Shown here: positions 25,693-34,318 of the stretch, piece by piece
Position numbering within the stretch: position 1 is the stretch's first letter
Layout: each line of letters starts with the position of its first letter
From: JBHJHP01 sp042219855
GTDB lineage: Bacteria > Bacteroidota > Bacteroidia > Bacteroidales > UBA5342
DNA length: 64,000 bases
NCBI RefSeq assembly: GCF_042219855.1
Contig: NZ_JBHJHP010000003.1
Location: forward strand, 434,001 to 498,000
Direction of reading: 5' to 3'
The notes under the pieces: model-generated
The model's database searches: none
The model's input: only the letters and a program-made list of their open reading frames with translations
What the model was told of the DNA's origin: nothing
Program-made: the position numbers and the translations under genes

Positions 25693-27903
25693 TTATTCGT
25701 AAAGCCGCTTCACATTTAGTATTCCACGCACAGATCTGATCTTTTTAAGGATGTTATTTAGATTTGAAATATCAGATACAGAGAGTGTTAGGGTGCCATT
25801 AAATACCCCGTCACCCGAGTCAATGTTAATTGAACGTAACTTAACCTTGAGATCATTCGCAATTACCGATGAAAGATTGCTGACAATTCCAATATCATCT
25901 TCACCGGTGACCTGCAAGGTGACATCGTATTTTGTACCTGCTTTTCCTGACCATTGTGCTTTCACAATCCGGTACCCGAAGCGGTTAATCAACTGTGGTG
26001 CGTTGGGGCAATCCCTTCGGTGGATTTTAATACCTCCTGACGAGCCTACAAACCCAAAAATATCGTCGCCGTAAATGGGCTTGCAACATTTTGCCAGTGT
26101 GAATTCGATATTCTTAAGATGTTCATCTATGGTCAATATGTCTTCGCCTTCCTGTCTGGCATCTGACTGAAGATTATAATTTTCAGCTGTTTTTATTTCA
26201 GGACTGTCAGGTACTGATGTGGTCTCTTTACGCTCCAGCTCCAGGTAAGTTTCTCTTATAAATGCCAGTTCAATTTCTTCTTTGGCTATGGCGCAATAAA
26301 AGTCTGTTGTTGTGCTGAATTTCAGGTGATGAACCATGCGCTGAAACCGGCCGTCATCCATATTGATTTTCCAGTTTCTAAACCGGCGGCGTAGCATCTC
26401 ACGCCCCAATTCAGCTTCTTTAAACTGTGCCTCTTTCAGCGCCTGTTTAATTTTGGTTTTAGCTTTTGATGTTGTTACAATCTGTAGCCAGCTCTGCTTG
26501 GGTTTCTGATTATTGCTGGTCAGGATTTCTACCTGATCACCGTTATTCAATTGGTGACGGATGGGAACATTCTTTCCGTTTACTTTGGCACCCACGCACT
26601 TACTTCCGATTGCAGTATGAATATCAAATGCAAAATCCAGCACAGTTGCCCTTAACGGCAGTTTTTTCAGGTCTCCTTTCGGGGTGAACACAAAAACTTC
26701 TTTTTCGTACAGGCCCAGTTTAAAGTCATCAATAAAGTCAACAGCATTCTTTTCGGGATTTTCGAGGATTTCCCTGATGTTCATAAGCCACTCATCAAGT
26801 CCTTTCTCGCTTTTAATCCCTTTATAACGCCAATGGGCAGCCAGTCCTTTTTCTGCTATTTCATTCATCCTGACCGTTCTGATCTGAACTTCAACCCATT
26901 TTCCATCAGGTCCCATTACGGTTGTGTGTAACGATTCATATCCGTTGCTTTTGGGTATGGAGAGCCAGTCACGTAAGCGTTTTGGGTTTGGCGAATACAT
27001 ATCGGTAATAATGGAATACACCCGCCAGCAATCAGATTTCTCTTTTTTAAGTTTGGTATCAAGGATGATCCGAATGGCAAAAAGATCATAAATATCTTCA
27101 AATGGTGTATTCTTACTCATTTTATTCAGAATACTGAAGATGGTTTTTGTCCGGCCTTTAATTTCAAATTTGAATCCTTCCTTTTCCAGTTTTTCCTTAA
27201 TAGGAGCTATAAAATTTGCAATATACGCTTCACGGGCACGTTTTGTCTCATTCAGCTTATTGGCAATCTCCTTATATAGCTCCCTGTTTGTGTATTTGAG
27301 AGAAAGGTCTTCGAGTTCTGATTTTATCGTGTAAAGACCCAGGCGATGTGCCAGGGGAGCATAAAGGTAGCTGGTCTCCCTGGCTATTTTTAACTGATCT
27401 TCATCACTGAAATACTGCAGGTGGCGCATGGTGTGCAAACGGTCCGCTACCATGATAAGAATCACGCGGATATCACGGGCAAAGGTCAGCAGGAGTTGTC
27501 TGAAGTTCTCTGATTCTATGGCTGCACTTTTTTCATACAGACCGGAAGCCTGGTCAAGTCCACGGATAATCTCCACTACCTGGTGGCTGAAAAGTGTTTC
27601 AATTTCTTCGAGTGGAATATGGTTGGCGTGTACAACATCGTAAAGCAATGTGCAGATGAGCGATGTTTTTCCAAGGCCGATTTCATTGACCACAATTTTG
27701 GCCACATCCAGCGTTTTGTAAATTGCATGTCTTCCGGATCGAACACGTTTGTTACCGCGTTCATTCATCGCAATCTGAAAGGCCCTGTGCACATGATCCT
27801 CGGCATCGTCCTCCTTAAAAACAGAAGCATCCTTCAGTAGTTTTCTGAATTTTTCGTACAGTTTTTCCTGTTCTTCCTCTGTAAATAATGACGTGTCAGA
27901 CAT
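25693..27903 (-). CDS. rsh: RelA/SpoT homologue, (p)ppGpp synthetase with degenerate hydrolase domain
   Basis: A 736-residue long RSH enzyme of the stringent response. Domain order is HD hydrolase (about residues 40-200), synthetase (about 240-350), TGS (about 395-455), conserved middle region, and ACT (about 660-736). Synthetase motifs are intact: GRTKTIFSILNKM (250-262), DIYDLFAIRI, GYESLHTTV (321-329) and EVQIRT (338-343). The hydrolase site is not. Positions matching RelSeq His53 and His77 are Thr64 and Tyr88, and the usual ED after the HD motif is His92-Ala93, although Asp89 and Asp154 remain. It therefore probably makes but does not degrade (p)ppGpp. A second, hydrolase-competent RSH should exist elsewhere in the genome. 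Confidence 0.92.
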   Translation of the reverse strand: MSDTSLFTEEEQEKLYEKFRKLLKDASVFKEDDAEDHVHRAFQIAMNERGNKRVRSGRHAIYKTLDVAKIVVNEIGLGKTSLICTLLYDVVHANHIPLEEIETLFSHQVVEIIRGLDQASGLYEKSAAIESENFRQLLLTFARDIRVILIMVADRLHTMRHLQYFSDEDQLKIARETSYLYAPLAHRLGLYTIKSELEDLSLKYTNRELYKEIANKLNETKRAREAYIANFIAPIKEKLEKEGFKFEIKGRTKTIFSILNKMSKNTPFEDIYDLFAIRIILDTKLKKEKSDCWRVYSIITDMYSPNPKRLRDWLSIPKSNGYESLHTTVMGPDGKWVEVQIRTVRMNEIAEKGLAAHWRYKGIKSEKGLDEWLMNIREILENPEKNAVDFIDDFKLGLYEKEVFVFTPKGDLKKLPLRATVLDFAFDIHTAIGSKCVGAKVNGKNVPIRHQLNNGDQVEILTSNNQKPKQSWLQIVTTSKAKTKIKQALKEAQFKEAELGREMLRRRFRNWKINMDDGRFQRMVHHLKFSTTTDFYCAIAKEEIELAFIRETYLELERKETTSVPDSPEIKTAENYNLQSDARQEGEDILTIDEHLKNIEFTLAKCCKPIYGDDIFGFVGSSGGIKIHRRDCPNAPQLINRFGYRIVKAQWSGKAGTKYDVTLQVTGEDDIGIVSNLSSVIANDLKVKLRSINIDSGDGVFNGTLTLSVSDISNLNNILKKIRSVRGILNVKRLYE

Positions 27904-27959
27904 GCATATAAATTTTATTGTAAAATTAGGAAAAAGATAAACGCTTTAAAACGGAATAC

Positions 27960-29267
27960 CTATTGCTTTTTATAAATAAACGATTCACTCACCATCCATA
28001 AATATATTCCCCGGCTGAACATAAAAAGTAACATGGCAATCCATAAAGCGTGGTTTCCCAGGCTGTTTTTAAAAACATACCATACCGGGAAAAAGATCAC
28101 GAAGGTTGATACCAGGATGGAAAACAGCATTTGTCTTGAGGCCGTGGCTCCGATATAAACACCATCCCATAAAAATGATGCAAAGCAGGCAATTGGGATC
28201 AGGGCAATATATGGCAGATAAGGTTTTGCCGTTTCAAGGATTACAGCCTGATCGGTAAGTAATGCCATAATATGGAACCCCAGCCCACCATAAATGAGTG
28301 TTGTGAAAACAGTAATACCGAATCCCCATTTAAAGATACGCCGTACGATGGTCCTGATGTCTTTTCTGTTGCCTGCACCGATTTCGCCGCCAATAATGGG
28401 TTCAGCAGCAAAGGCAAATCCATCCATCAGAAATGAGAAAAACATCAGGAATTCCCGAAAGAGAGAGTTTACTGCCAGAATGGTATTACCTTGACCTGCT
28501 GATTCGGATGTGAACCAGGTAAAAACGAGAATAACCATCAATGTTCTGAAGAAAATGTCACCTGAAACGGAAAGAAAATTTTTTAATTCATGGAAAGGTG
28601 TTATGCTTTTAAATCCAATAAACCGGATCAGTTCCGGAAATTTTTTAAAAAGGTAATATACGTACAGCGCCAAACCGATATACTGAGCACATACAGTTCC
28701 AATAGCAACCCCATCTGATTTATAGTCCAGAACAACCACAAACAAGACACTGATCAGGATATTAAATACATTTACCAGGATAGAGACAATCATAGGTATT
28801 CTGGCATTGTGCATGCCTAAAAACCAGCCCGAAAAGGCAAAAAGGGCAATGGATGCAGGGGCGGCAAAAACACGGATTCTGAAATATAGTGCTGCCTCTT
28901 CTTTTACTTCCTGGCTGCCGTCAAGCAGGTTAAAACCTACGTGGCTAATCACATTACGGAGGAGTAGTATCAATACGCCTGCTACCAGTGCAATAAAGAG
29001 TGCCCTGGAAAGAATTTTTGCAGCTTGTTTAAAGTCCTTTTTGCCATACGATTGTGCTGTCATTCCGCTTGTGCTCATTCGCAGAAACCCGAGACTCCAG
29101 TAGATAAAGTTAAATATAACGGTTCCAAGCGAAATGGCTCCGATATAGATGGGTGAGCTGAGGTGTCCCATCAGTGCCATATCCACAAAACCCAGAAGCG
29201 GAACAGTAATGTTGCTGATAATATTGGGGACTGCAAATTTTAATATACGGTGATCCATTGCTTTCAT
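27960..29267 (-). CDS. MATE-family efflux transporter
   Basis: A roughly 435-residue inner-membrane antiporter with 12 predicted helices in two homologous halves, DinF-like branch (FAVPNIISNITVPLLGFVDM at the N-terminus). MATE proteins export cationic drugs or metabolites in exchange for Na+ or H+. I use the ATG at 29267 (MKAMDHRILK); the longer frame from 29303 begins inside the promoter. A TACTTTTG box ends 6 nt upstream of this ATG, so the mRNA is predicted leaderless. The substrate is unknown. Confidence 0.9.
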   Translation of the reverse strand: MKAMDHRILKFAVPNIISNITVPLLGFVDMALMGHLSSPIYIGAISLGTVIFNFIYWSLGFLRMSTSGMTAQSYGKKDFKQAAKILSRALFIALVAGVLILLLRNVISHVGFNLLDGSQEVKEEAALYFRIRVFAAPASIALFAFSGWFLGMHNARIPMIVSILVNVFNILISVLFVVVLDYKSDGVAIGTVCAQYIGLALYVYYLFKKFPELIRFIGFKSITPFHELKNFLSVSGDIFFRTLMVILVFTWFTSESAGQGNTILAVNSLFREFLMFFSFLMDGFAFAAEPIIGGEIGAGNRKDIRTIVRRIFKWGFGITVFTTLIYGGLGFHIMALLTDQAVILETAKPYLPYIALIPIACFASFLWDGVYIGATASRQMLFSILVSTFVIFFPVWYVFKNSLGNHALWIAMLLFMFSRGIYLWMVSESFIYKKQ

Positions 29268-29273
29268 TGAATG

Positions 29274-29281
29274 CAAAAGTA
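29274..29281 (-). promoter_or_regulatory. -7 box of the MATE gene, leaderless
   Basis: Minus-strand TACTTTTG matches TAnnTTTG. Exactly 6 nt separate it from the ATG at 29267, and this decides the start choice. Confidence 0.55.
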
Positions 29282-29398
29282 GAAAAAAGCTAATGTCTGG
29301 CACCGCTTAGCTATAAATATAAAGGTATGGGATGAAATGTTAAAGATTTTATTTTTACAGTTGCTTTTTTGTAACTTGAACTGTTTTACGGAAATCTT

Positions 29399-30106
29399 AT
29401 GAAGGGACTTTGCATTATCGGTTTCATCTTTTTCAGCTTCTTTTCCACAGCCCAATCCACGGACAACAGCGTGAAACTGTCAAAAAAAAACAGAATTGAT
29501 CTGACCATTGGATATGCCGGTTCATCAGCTCTTGGCGGGATAAATGATATGATGGTTGCATATGGATATGATGATCCTACCACAGGATGGCTTTTTAATG
29601 CCGGCGAAATCATTAATCATCCCAAAATGAGCGGGCCCAAAATTTTTCTTAAAGGGTCATATACCCGTTATTATGATGGAAAATCTGGAATTGGTGCAGA
29701 TATTCGTTATGCCTACCTTGGTGATATAAACGGCTATAGTGAGGATAAAGGTTATCTGTTCATTTCGCTTTATTCTGTCTCCGCAGGAGTGCATTATGTT
29801 TACAGGCCAAATAAATATTTTGAAATAGCTCTGGGGCCGTTACTTGCCTTAAATGCAGGTGATGATACAGATGCTGATATGAAGCGGTTTCATGACTATT
29901 CCTTTGGCCTGGACGGAAAGCTGTCACTGGTACTGGCAGAAGGAAAAGTGTCCTTCTGGGCCTTAAATGCAGAGTATATTTTAATGTCGAAAAGTGCACT
30001 TGGACCCTATGAAACCACGAATTATACCACCCGTTTTATAATCCCAGAAACCAGGATTAGTTTTAATACCTTCCAGTTGGGCCTGGTTTACGGTTTTAAG
30101 TTTTAA
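29399..30106 (+). CDS. Outer-membrane beta-barrel protein, function unknown
   Basis: A 235-residue secreted protein with signal peptide MKGLCIIGFIFFSFFSTAQS. The mature part has alternating amphipathic strands (IDLTIGYAGSSALGG, KIFLKGSYTRYYDG, FISLYSVSAGVHYVYR, FEIALGPLLALNAG) and ends TFQLGLVYGFKF with a C-terminal Phe. That is the pattern of a small outer-membrane barrel. I recognise no named family. It converges with the polyferredoxin gene, and the two stop codons overlap in a TTAA tetramer. Confidence 0.7.
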   Translation: MKGLCIIGFIFFSFFSTAQSTDNSVKLSKKNRIDLTIGYAGSSALGGINDMMVAYGYDDPTTGWLFNAGEIINHPKMSGPKIFLKGSYTRYYDGKSGIGADIRYAYLGDINGYSEDKGYLFISLYSVSAGVHYVYRPNKYFEIALGPLLALNAGDDTDADMKRFHDYSFGLDGKLSLVLAEGKVSFWALNAEYILMSKSALGPYETTNYTTRFIIPETRISFNTFQLGLVYGFKF

Positions 30107-31077
30107 ATCCTTCCTAAAGCCATAAATACAGCGTGAAATGAAATGGTAAGAAAAAGATAAAGCAGCCGTGCATTCGCGGGCTTCATCTTAAAGAATCTGT
30201 AATGAATGGATTGTGTATGACACGATTGCACACAATCACCACATAAGGTACATGTTATGCCCGGTTTCTTTTGCAGGATATCTGCAGGCTTTAATGCATT
30301 ATAGCGGCATGTTGCTGTACAGGCCATACAATTGGTACAGTTTGAATCAATTTTCATCCTGAACGGATTGACGAATTTTGTGTAGTTCACAATTGTACCA
30401 ATGGGACAGTACTGAACGCAATGTACCATTTGTTTCTTTTTGCGGGAAACAAACAGGATAATACCTATTCCGGTAAGCCCAAAGGTAATTGCCAGGATGG
30501 TAGCCCAGGTGTTTGTTATTCCGCTGAATCTGAGCAGCAGTGCCGAAACGATGATCAGAACGACCATGCTGTTCTTGAATGGTTTAAGCGCTTTGAGCTT
30601 TGCCGGTCTTCCTTTTTTATTTGATGCCAGGGCATCAAGTGCTCCGAAATAACAAAGGTGACTACACCACGCCGGACCTGTTAAAAGTATTGTAGATAGG
30701 AACAGCAGCGTCATTACTGAAAGTTGACCTCTGTAAATTGGGCCTCCGAGGATCATCATTGGTATGGGAAGATGAAGTTTTCCTGTCAGAAGAAATTTCT
30801 CTGATACAAGCATTCCAAGTATGAGCTGAGTGAAGAAGAACCAGCTGAACAACGACCAGGTTCGAAGCCGCCATTTGGCTACATTTCTGGGATCCTGCAT
30901 TTTATAAGCCACGAATCCACCATAAAATGCAATAATGACTATTTCAATGAAGCCCCCGCCGGGAATAAAACGATCCAGCATAAGCATTCTCATCTCAACC
31001 ATCAGTTGAACAGGAGTCAGTAGTAAAATGATAAACAGCGAAACGGATACCGGAAGAATCAGCGATTTGCGAATCAT
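30103..31077 (-). CDS. Membrane polyferredoxin (NapH/CcoG-like 4Fe-4S protein)
   Basis: A 324-residue inner-membrane protein with about five helices and cytoplasmic iron-sulfur motifs. Two classical 4Fe-4S motifs are present, CTNCMACTATC and CTLCGDCVQSC. Two CxxxC-type pairs typical of NapH, CSHLC and CVQYC, lie near membrane segments. It probably passes electrons from the quinone pool or a flavoprotein to an unknown acceptor. It follows a small cupin gene by 12 bp behind a Crp/Fnr-like palindrome, which suggests a redox- or NO-responsive pair; this is inference. Confidence 0.87.
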   Translation of the reverse strand: MIRKSLILPVSVSLFIILLLTPVQLMVEMRMLMLDRFIPGGGFIEIVIIAFYGGFVAYKMQDPRNVAKWRLRTWSLFSWFFFTQLILGMLVSEKFLLTGKLHLPIPMMILGGPIYRGQLSVMTLLFLSTILLTGPAWCSHLCYFGALDALASNKKGRPAKLKALKPFKNSMVVLIIVSALLLRFSGITNTWATILAITFGLTGIGIILFVSRKKKQMVHCVQYCPIGTIVNYTKFVNPFRMKIDSNCTNCMACTATCRYNALKPADILQKKPGITCTLCGDCVQSCHTQSIHYRFFKMKPANARLLYLFLTISFHAVFMALGRI

Positions 31078-31089
31078 CTGTATGTGATG

Positions 31090-31419
31090 TTAAGCTTTTA
31101 ACATGGTAAGCAACATTTTAAACTTTCCATCGGCCTCAACAGCGTGTGCAACATTAGCCGGCATAATGATCATTTCGTTTTCTGACAGTGTATATGGCTG
31201 CCTGTCAATTATTATCCGTGCCTTTCCTTCCAGTATCTGAACGATGGCATCAAACGGAGCTGTATGCTCACTTAGATTCTGATTGGCATCAAATGCAAAT
31301 AAAGTAATATTTCCGGCTATATTTCGGGTAACAATTTTACTTACGATTGAACCGTCAGCATATTGTACGGATTCTTTTAAAAGATATGGTTTTGAGAGTT
31401 CAAAAACACCGTTGGTCAT
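31090..31419 (-). CDS. Small cupin-domain protein
   Basis: A 109-residue single-domain cupin (Cupin_2 type). Motif 1 is degenerate (FDANQNLSEHTAPFDAIVQI) with one His. Motif 2 reads MPANVAHAVEADG with a further His. I use the ATG at 31419 (MTNGVFELSKPY). The longer frame from 31527 would begin inside the terminator and regulatory region. A TAccTTTG box and a 14-bp palindrome precede it. Cupins next to polyferredoxins may sense or bind a small anion or metal; no activity can be assigned. Confidence 0.85.
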   Translation of the reverse strand: MTNGVFELSKPYLLKESVQYADGSIVSKIVTRNIAGNITLFAFDANQNLSEHTAPFDAIVQILEGKARIIIDRQPYTLSENEMIIMPANVAHAVEADGKFKMLLTMLKA

Positions 31420-31446
31420 AATATAAATCTTTAAATTTGGACAGAA

Positions 31447-31454
31447 CAAAGGTA
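31447..31454 (-). promoter_or_regulatory. -7 box of the cupin/polyferredoxin pair
   Basis: Minus-strand TACCTTTG matches TAnnTTTG. The transcript should begin near 31441, about 21 nt before the cupin ATG. Confidence 0.6.
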
Positions 31455-31476
31455 AGTGGTTTAAGGAAGAAAAAAG

Positions 31477-31490
31477 GTAACATATGTTAC
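31477..31490. promoter_or_regulatory. Crp/Fnr-type palindrome upstream of the cupin/polyferredoxin pair
   Basis: GTAACATATGTTAC is a perfect 14-bp palindrome (GTAAC-N4-GTTAC). Its centre is about 42 bp upstream of the start predicted from the -7 box at 31447, the position of a class II activator site. The pattern resembles sites of Crp/Fnr-family redox or NO regulators such as HcpR. The regulator gene is not in this window. Confidence 0.5.
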
Positions 31491-31495
31491 ACCTG

Positions 31496-31522
31496 AAAAA
31501 AACAGCCTGCAAAATCAGGCTG
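31496..31522 (-). terminator. Intrinsic terminator after the outer-membrane protein pair
   Basis: On the minus strand, CAGCCTG-attttg-CAGGCTG is followed by seven T. It lies 34 bp after the stop at 31557 and separates that operon from the cupin gene. Confidence 0.75.
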
Positions 31523-31556
31523 CTCATGGTTAAAAAACTATGTAGTAATTAACAGG

Positions 31557-32858
31557 TTAATATCGTATGCCTTTAAAGGATGTAAACGGCACAGAAATTC
31601 CGGCTTCTGCATACATCCCGAAGTTATTGTAGGAGTAATCGGAGTTGGCGTCACTATAGCCCCATCGTTGAAGTCCAAGATCCAGGTGCCATAAAACATT
31701 AGAGGTTACTGCACCTTCATAACGCACATACGCTTTAATGCCCAGTCCAAGATCTGTACTAACAGAAACTTCACCGGCAGTATTTGTTTCTTTGTTGCTA
31801 CTTCTGCCCAAATCAAACTCCAGGTTTGCAGAGACATTATTTAATAAGCCATCATAAGGAGCATGAACACCACCACCAAAAACAATTCCCAGGTCATTGC
31901 TGGAGCTTTTTGAATCATCCTGCCTACTGTTTTCACTGTAAAGATTAGCATATAAACCACCTATAACCTTTATATTGTCTACAGGGTAATACGTTAATTT
32001 ATAGTCGAATCCCACTGTAAGGTAACCCCACTTGCGAATGTCGTCCGTATCATATGCTCTTCTTTCAGTGCCTGTTCCTAACCAGATCGGGGTATTGGTG
32101 TCATATATGAATGTACCTTTTTTGTGGAAATCCGTCAGAACAGGAAAGCCATTGTTTTCCCTGTTACAGTAAAGGTCAGTACAGCCTATCTGGGCTACGT
32201 TTGATGCCTCAACATATAATTCGGCATCTGTATAATTGTAGTTGTCATAAAAATGCGTGTAACGGTCATATACAGCATTTGTTCTTGTAATCAGATTATT
32301 GTTGTCATACATCTGCGTAAGCAATCCTGCAAACAGTTCAAACCCAAAAGATCCGGACCTGGTCTTTCTTTCTTCATAATCAAATATTTCTCCGTTATAA
32401 CTGTAGAATTTATCCGTGTTTAATCCGCCCTTAATATTGAAACCGGCAAAGTATGCCAGATCCGGTTTTAACTGATCTCCATAGGTGATACCAGCAGTAA
32501 CTTTGCTGAATCTTTCAATATTATTGCGGCCACTTTCAGGTTTCCATGCACTTCTATCGGCGTAGAGTCCTGCATTAAATGCTAAATTGTCCCGAAACAC
32601 ATTTGTTGTGTAAAGGTTTAAATTCTGATTGTTGGTCACACCTGATCTGTTGCCATTACTCGTAGTGGCATACTGGTTAAACATTAAAAAAGAACCGACG
32701 TCAGTGTATGTGGTGCTTTTTTCTAACATATCGGCATCTATGGATGATACAGTGCCTTCAATGTCCTTTTTCTTGATAGGATCTTTTGCAATAGCCGGTG
32801 CTGCAGCTAGTATGCTGCCAATTATAATAGATGCGATGTATAAATTATTCCATTTCAT
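31557..32858 (-). CDS. Putative outer-membrane barrel protein with CTDLYC motif
   Basis: A 433-residue protein with a cleavable signal (ending about AAAPAIA). Amphipathic strands dominate throughout (NLNLYTTNVFRDNLAFNAGL, KAYVRYEGAVTSNVLWHLDL), ending in an aromatic residue. Tyr/Asn content is high, as in outer-membrane barrels. The only two cysteines of the mature protein form CTDLYC, followed by NRENN. The gene next upstream encodes CNDFYC followed by RNNS. The two genes are 5 bp apart and probably form a functional pair. I recognise no family. Confidence 0.65.
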   Translation of the reverse strand: MKWNNLYIASIIIGSILAAAPAIAKDPIKKKDIEGTVSSIDADMLEKSTTYTDVGSFLMFNQYATTSNGNRSGVTNNQNLNLYTTNVFRDNLAFNAGLYADRSAWKPESGRNNIERFSKVTAGITYGDQLKPDLAYFAGFNIKGGLNTDKFYSYNGEIFDYEERKTRSGSFGFELFAGLLTQMYDNNNLITRTNAVYDRYTHFYDNYNYTDAELYVEASNVAQIGCTDLYCNRENNGFPVLTDFHKKGTFIYDTNTPIWLGTGTERRAYDTDDIRKWGYLTVGFDYKLTYYPVDNIKVIGGLYANLYSENSRQDDSKSSSNDLGIVFGGGVHAPYDGLLNNVSANLEFDLGRSSNKETNTAGEVSVSTDLGLGIKAYVRYEGAVTSNVLWHLDLGLQRWGYSDANSDYSYNNFGMYAEAGISVPFTSFKGIRY

Positions 32859-32863
32859 AAGCG

Positions 32864-34117
32864 TTACTTATTAAAAACATTTAAATTACTGATATAGAAA
32901 GCCAGTGCCAGTCTTATTGCAAATCCGGCATAGCTTGTGCTAATACTGGAAACGGTGTTGGTATACCGGTTCACTTCATATAGCAGTGTACTGGTAAGGG
33001 CCATATATGATGTTAGAAAATAGGCGTAACCTAATCCCATTGAATAAGCGAATAAACGGTCTTTGTTTGTACTGGATTCACTGTTGAGGTATTCATTAAT
33101 ACGGTTGCCAAAACCAATTTTTGCCTGTGCATACAGATTATTCAGACAAGAATTCGCGATGGGAAGGTTATATCTCAGGCCAACACCAAGTTTAAAACCG
33201 GCATCTCTGTTACCATATTCCGTGTCCTGATTGACCGTTTTATCCGAGTAGCTGTTGATATACATCAGGGCTGCAAGGTTTTGGATCAGGTATATTCCAA
33301 ATCCTAAACGCAATCCCGCATTAAAATAGTTGTTTACATTGTTTGCAGCATCTGTATATTTTGATGTAATATTTCCAAATCTTAAGAAGGGATTCAGCCC
33401 GGTAGTGATAAAAAGTAATCCGGGTACGTAGGGATTCATTATTCTGGAAATGCTGTTGTTTCTGCAATAAAAATCATTGCATGTTAATGCTGCGATGACG
33501 CTGGCTGATAAATACAGTCCTGATGTAACGGATGTATAATTGTCTAAAGCCTGGTTGCGAAGGGCATATCCAATTCTGGGCTGAAGCAGCACAGGCAGAG
33601 CCATGATCGGCCACCAGAATGCTCCCAGTTCCAGTTTTGCCCCGGTTAACAAGGAGGTGGAATTATTTCCGTCGGTTTGATCCAGATACCGGAAATAGTC
33701 GCGGGAAGCGCCAATTCCAAGCATGGCCGAACCATAGAAACCAAGGGTTTGAGAAAACTGATAACCGTAAATGTATCCGGCATATAACATTTTATTTCTG
33801 GCTATTTGTCTGTAACTGTAATTTGATTCATTATTTGTCCGTGTACGGGAGTAATCCAGCTGTGCAACAAAACCACTGTTGTTGATAAAGAACCATGTAA
33901 AAGTTAGACTGAGAGCTGTTGCTACAGCAGTTGCATATTTATTTCCGTCTGAAAACCTGCTTTGAAAAGAGACGTCCAGGTCATTATGTGTCTGGGTGTA
34001 TTGCCGGCCTTTTTCAAACATGTTGGAAGAGTTGGGTTCATTCTGTGCATTCAGGTTCATAGGAAAAAGTACGAGTGCAAGCCATAGGGTAAGCCAAATA
34101 ATCCCGGATGTTTTCAT
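32864..34117 (-). CDS. Putative outer-membrane barrel protein with CNDFYC motif
   Basis: A 417-residue protein with signal peptide MKTSGIIWLTLWLALVLFPM...NAQ. The mature sequence is rich in alternating aromatic and small residues (TWFFINNSGFVAQLDYSRTR, KMLYAGYIYGYQFSQTLGFY, AKIGFGNRINEYLNSE), consistent with a beta-barrel of 14 or more strands. The CNDFYCRNNS segment mirrors CTDLYCNRENN in the next protein. One further Cys lies at NSCLNNLY. No enzyme motif is visible. It is cotranscribed with the gene at 31557. Confidence 0.65.
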   Translation of the reverse strand: MKTSGIIWLTLWLALVLFPMNLNAQNEPNSSNMFEKGRQYTQTHNDLDVSFQSRFSDGNKYATAVATALSLTFTWFFINNSGFVAQLDYSRTRTNNESNYSYRQIARNKMLYAGYIYGYQFSQTLGFYGSAMLGIGASRDYFRYLDQTDGNNSTSLLTGAKLELGAFWWPIMALPVLLQPRIGYALRNQALDNYTSVTSGLYLSASVIAALTCNDFYCRNNSISRIMNPYVPGLLFITTGLNPFLRFGNITSKYTDAANNVNNYFNAGLRLGFGIYLIQNLAALMYINSYSDKTVNQDTEYGNRDAGFKLGVGLRYNLPIANSCLNNLYAQAKIGFGNRINEYLNSESSTNKDRLFAYSMGLGYAYFLTSYMALTSTLLYEVNRYTNTVSSISTSYAGFAIRLALAFYISNLNVFNK

Positions 34118-34318
34118 GATGCTCTATTTTTGATTAGTAACTTGAATAATTCAATACTAAGCAGAGAGTTGCTTTTGTGAAGTCATCTTTACGCGGGGAA
34201 AGTACCAACCAGGGAGAGATGAAAATTGCAATACACAATTGGGCCCGTACCAGGTTATTTTAATATTTATTAACCTATCAATTCAACAAGTGTTAAATTT
34301 TTTTGTTCATAGAGATTC

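Noticed and set aside
34252..34276. AGGTTA...TAACCT inverted repeat after the symporter gene
   Set aside because: A 6-bp AT-rich stem with a 13-nt loop is too weak to call a terminator.
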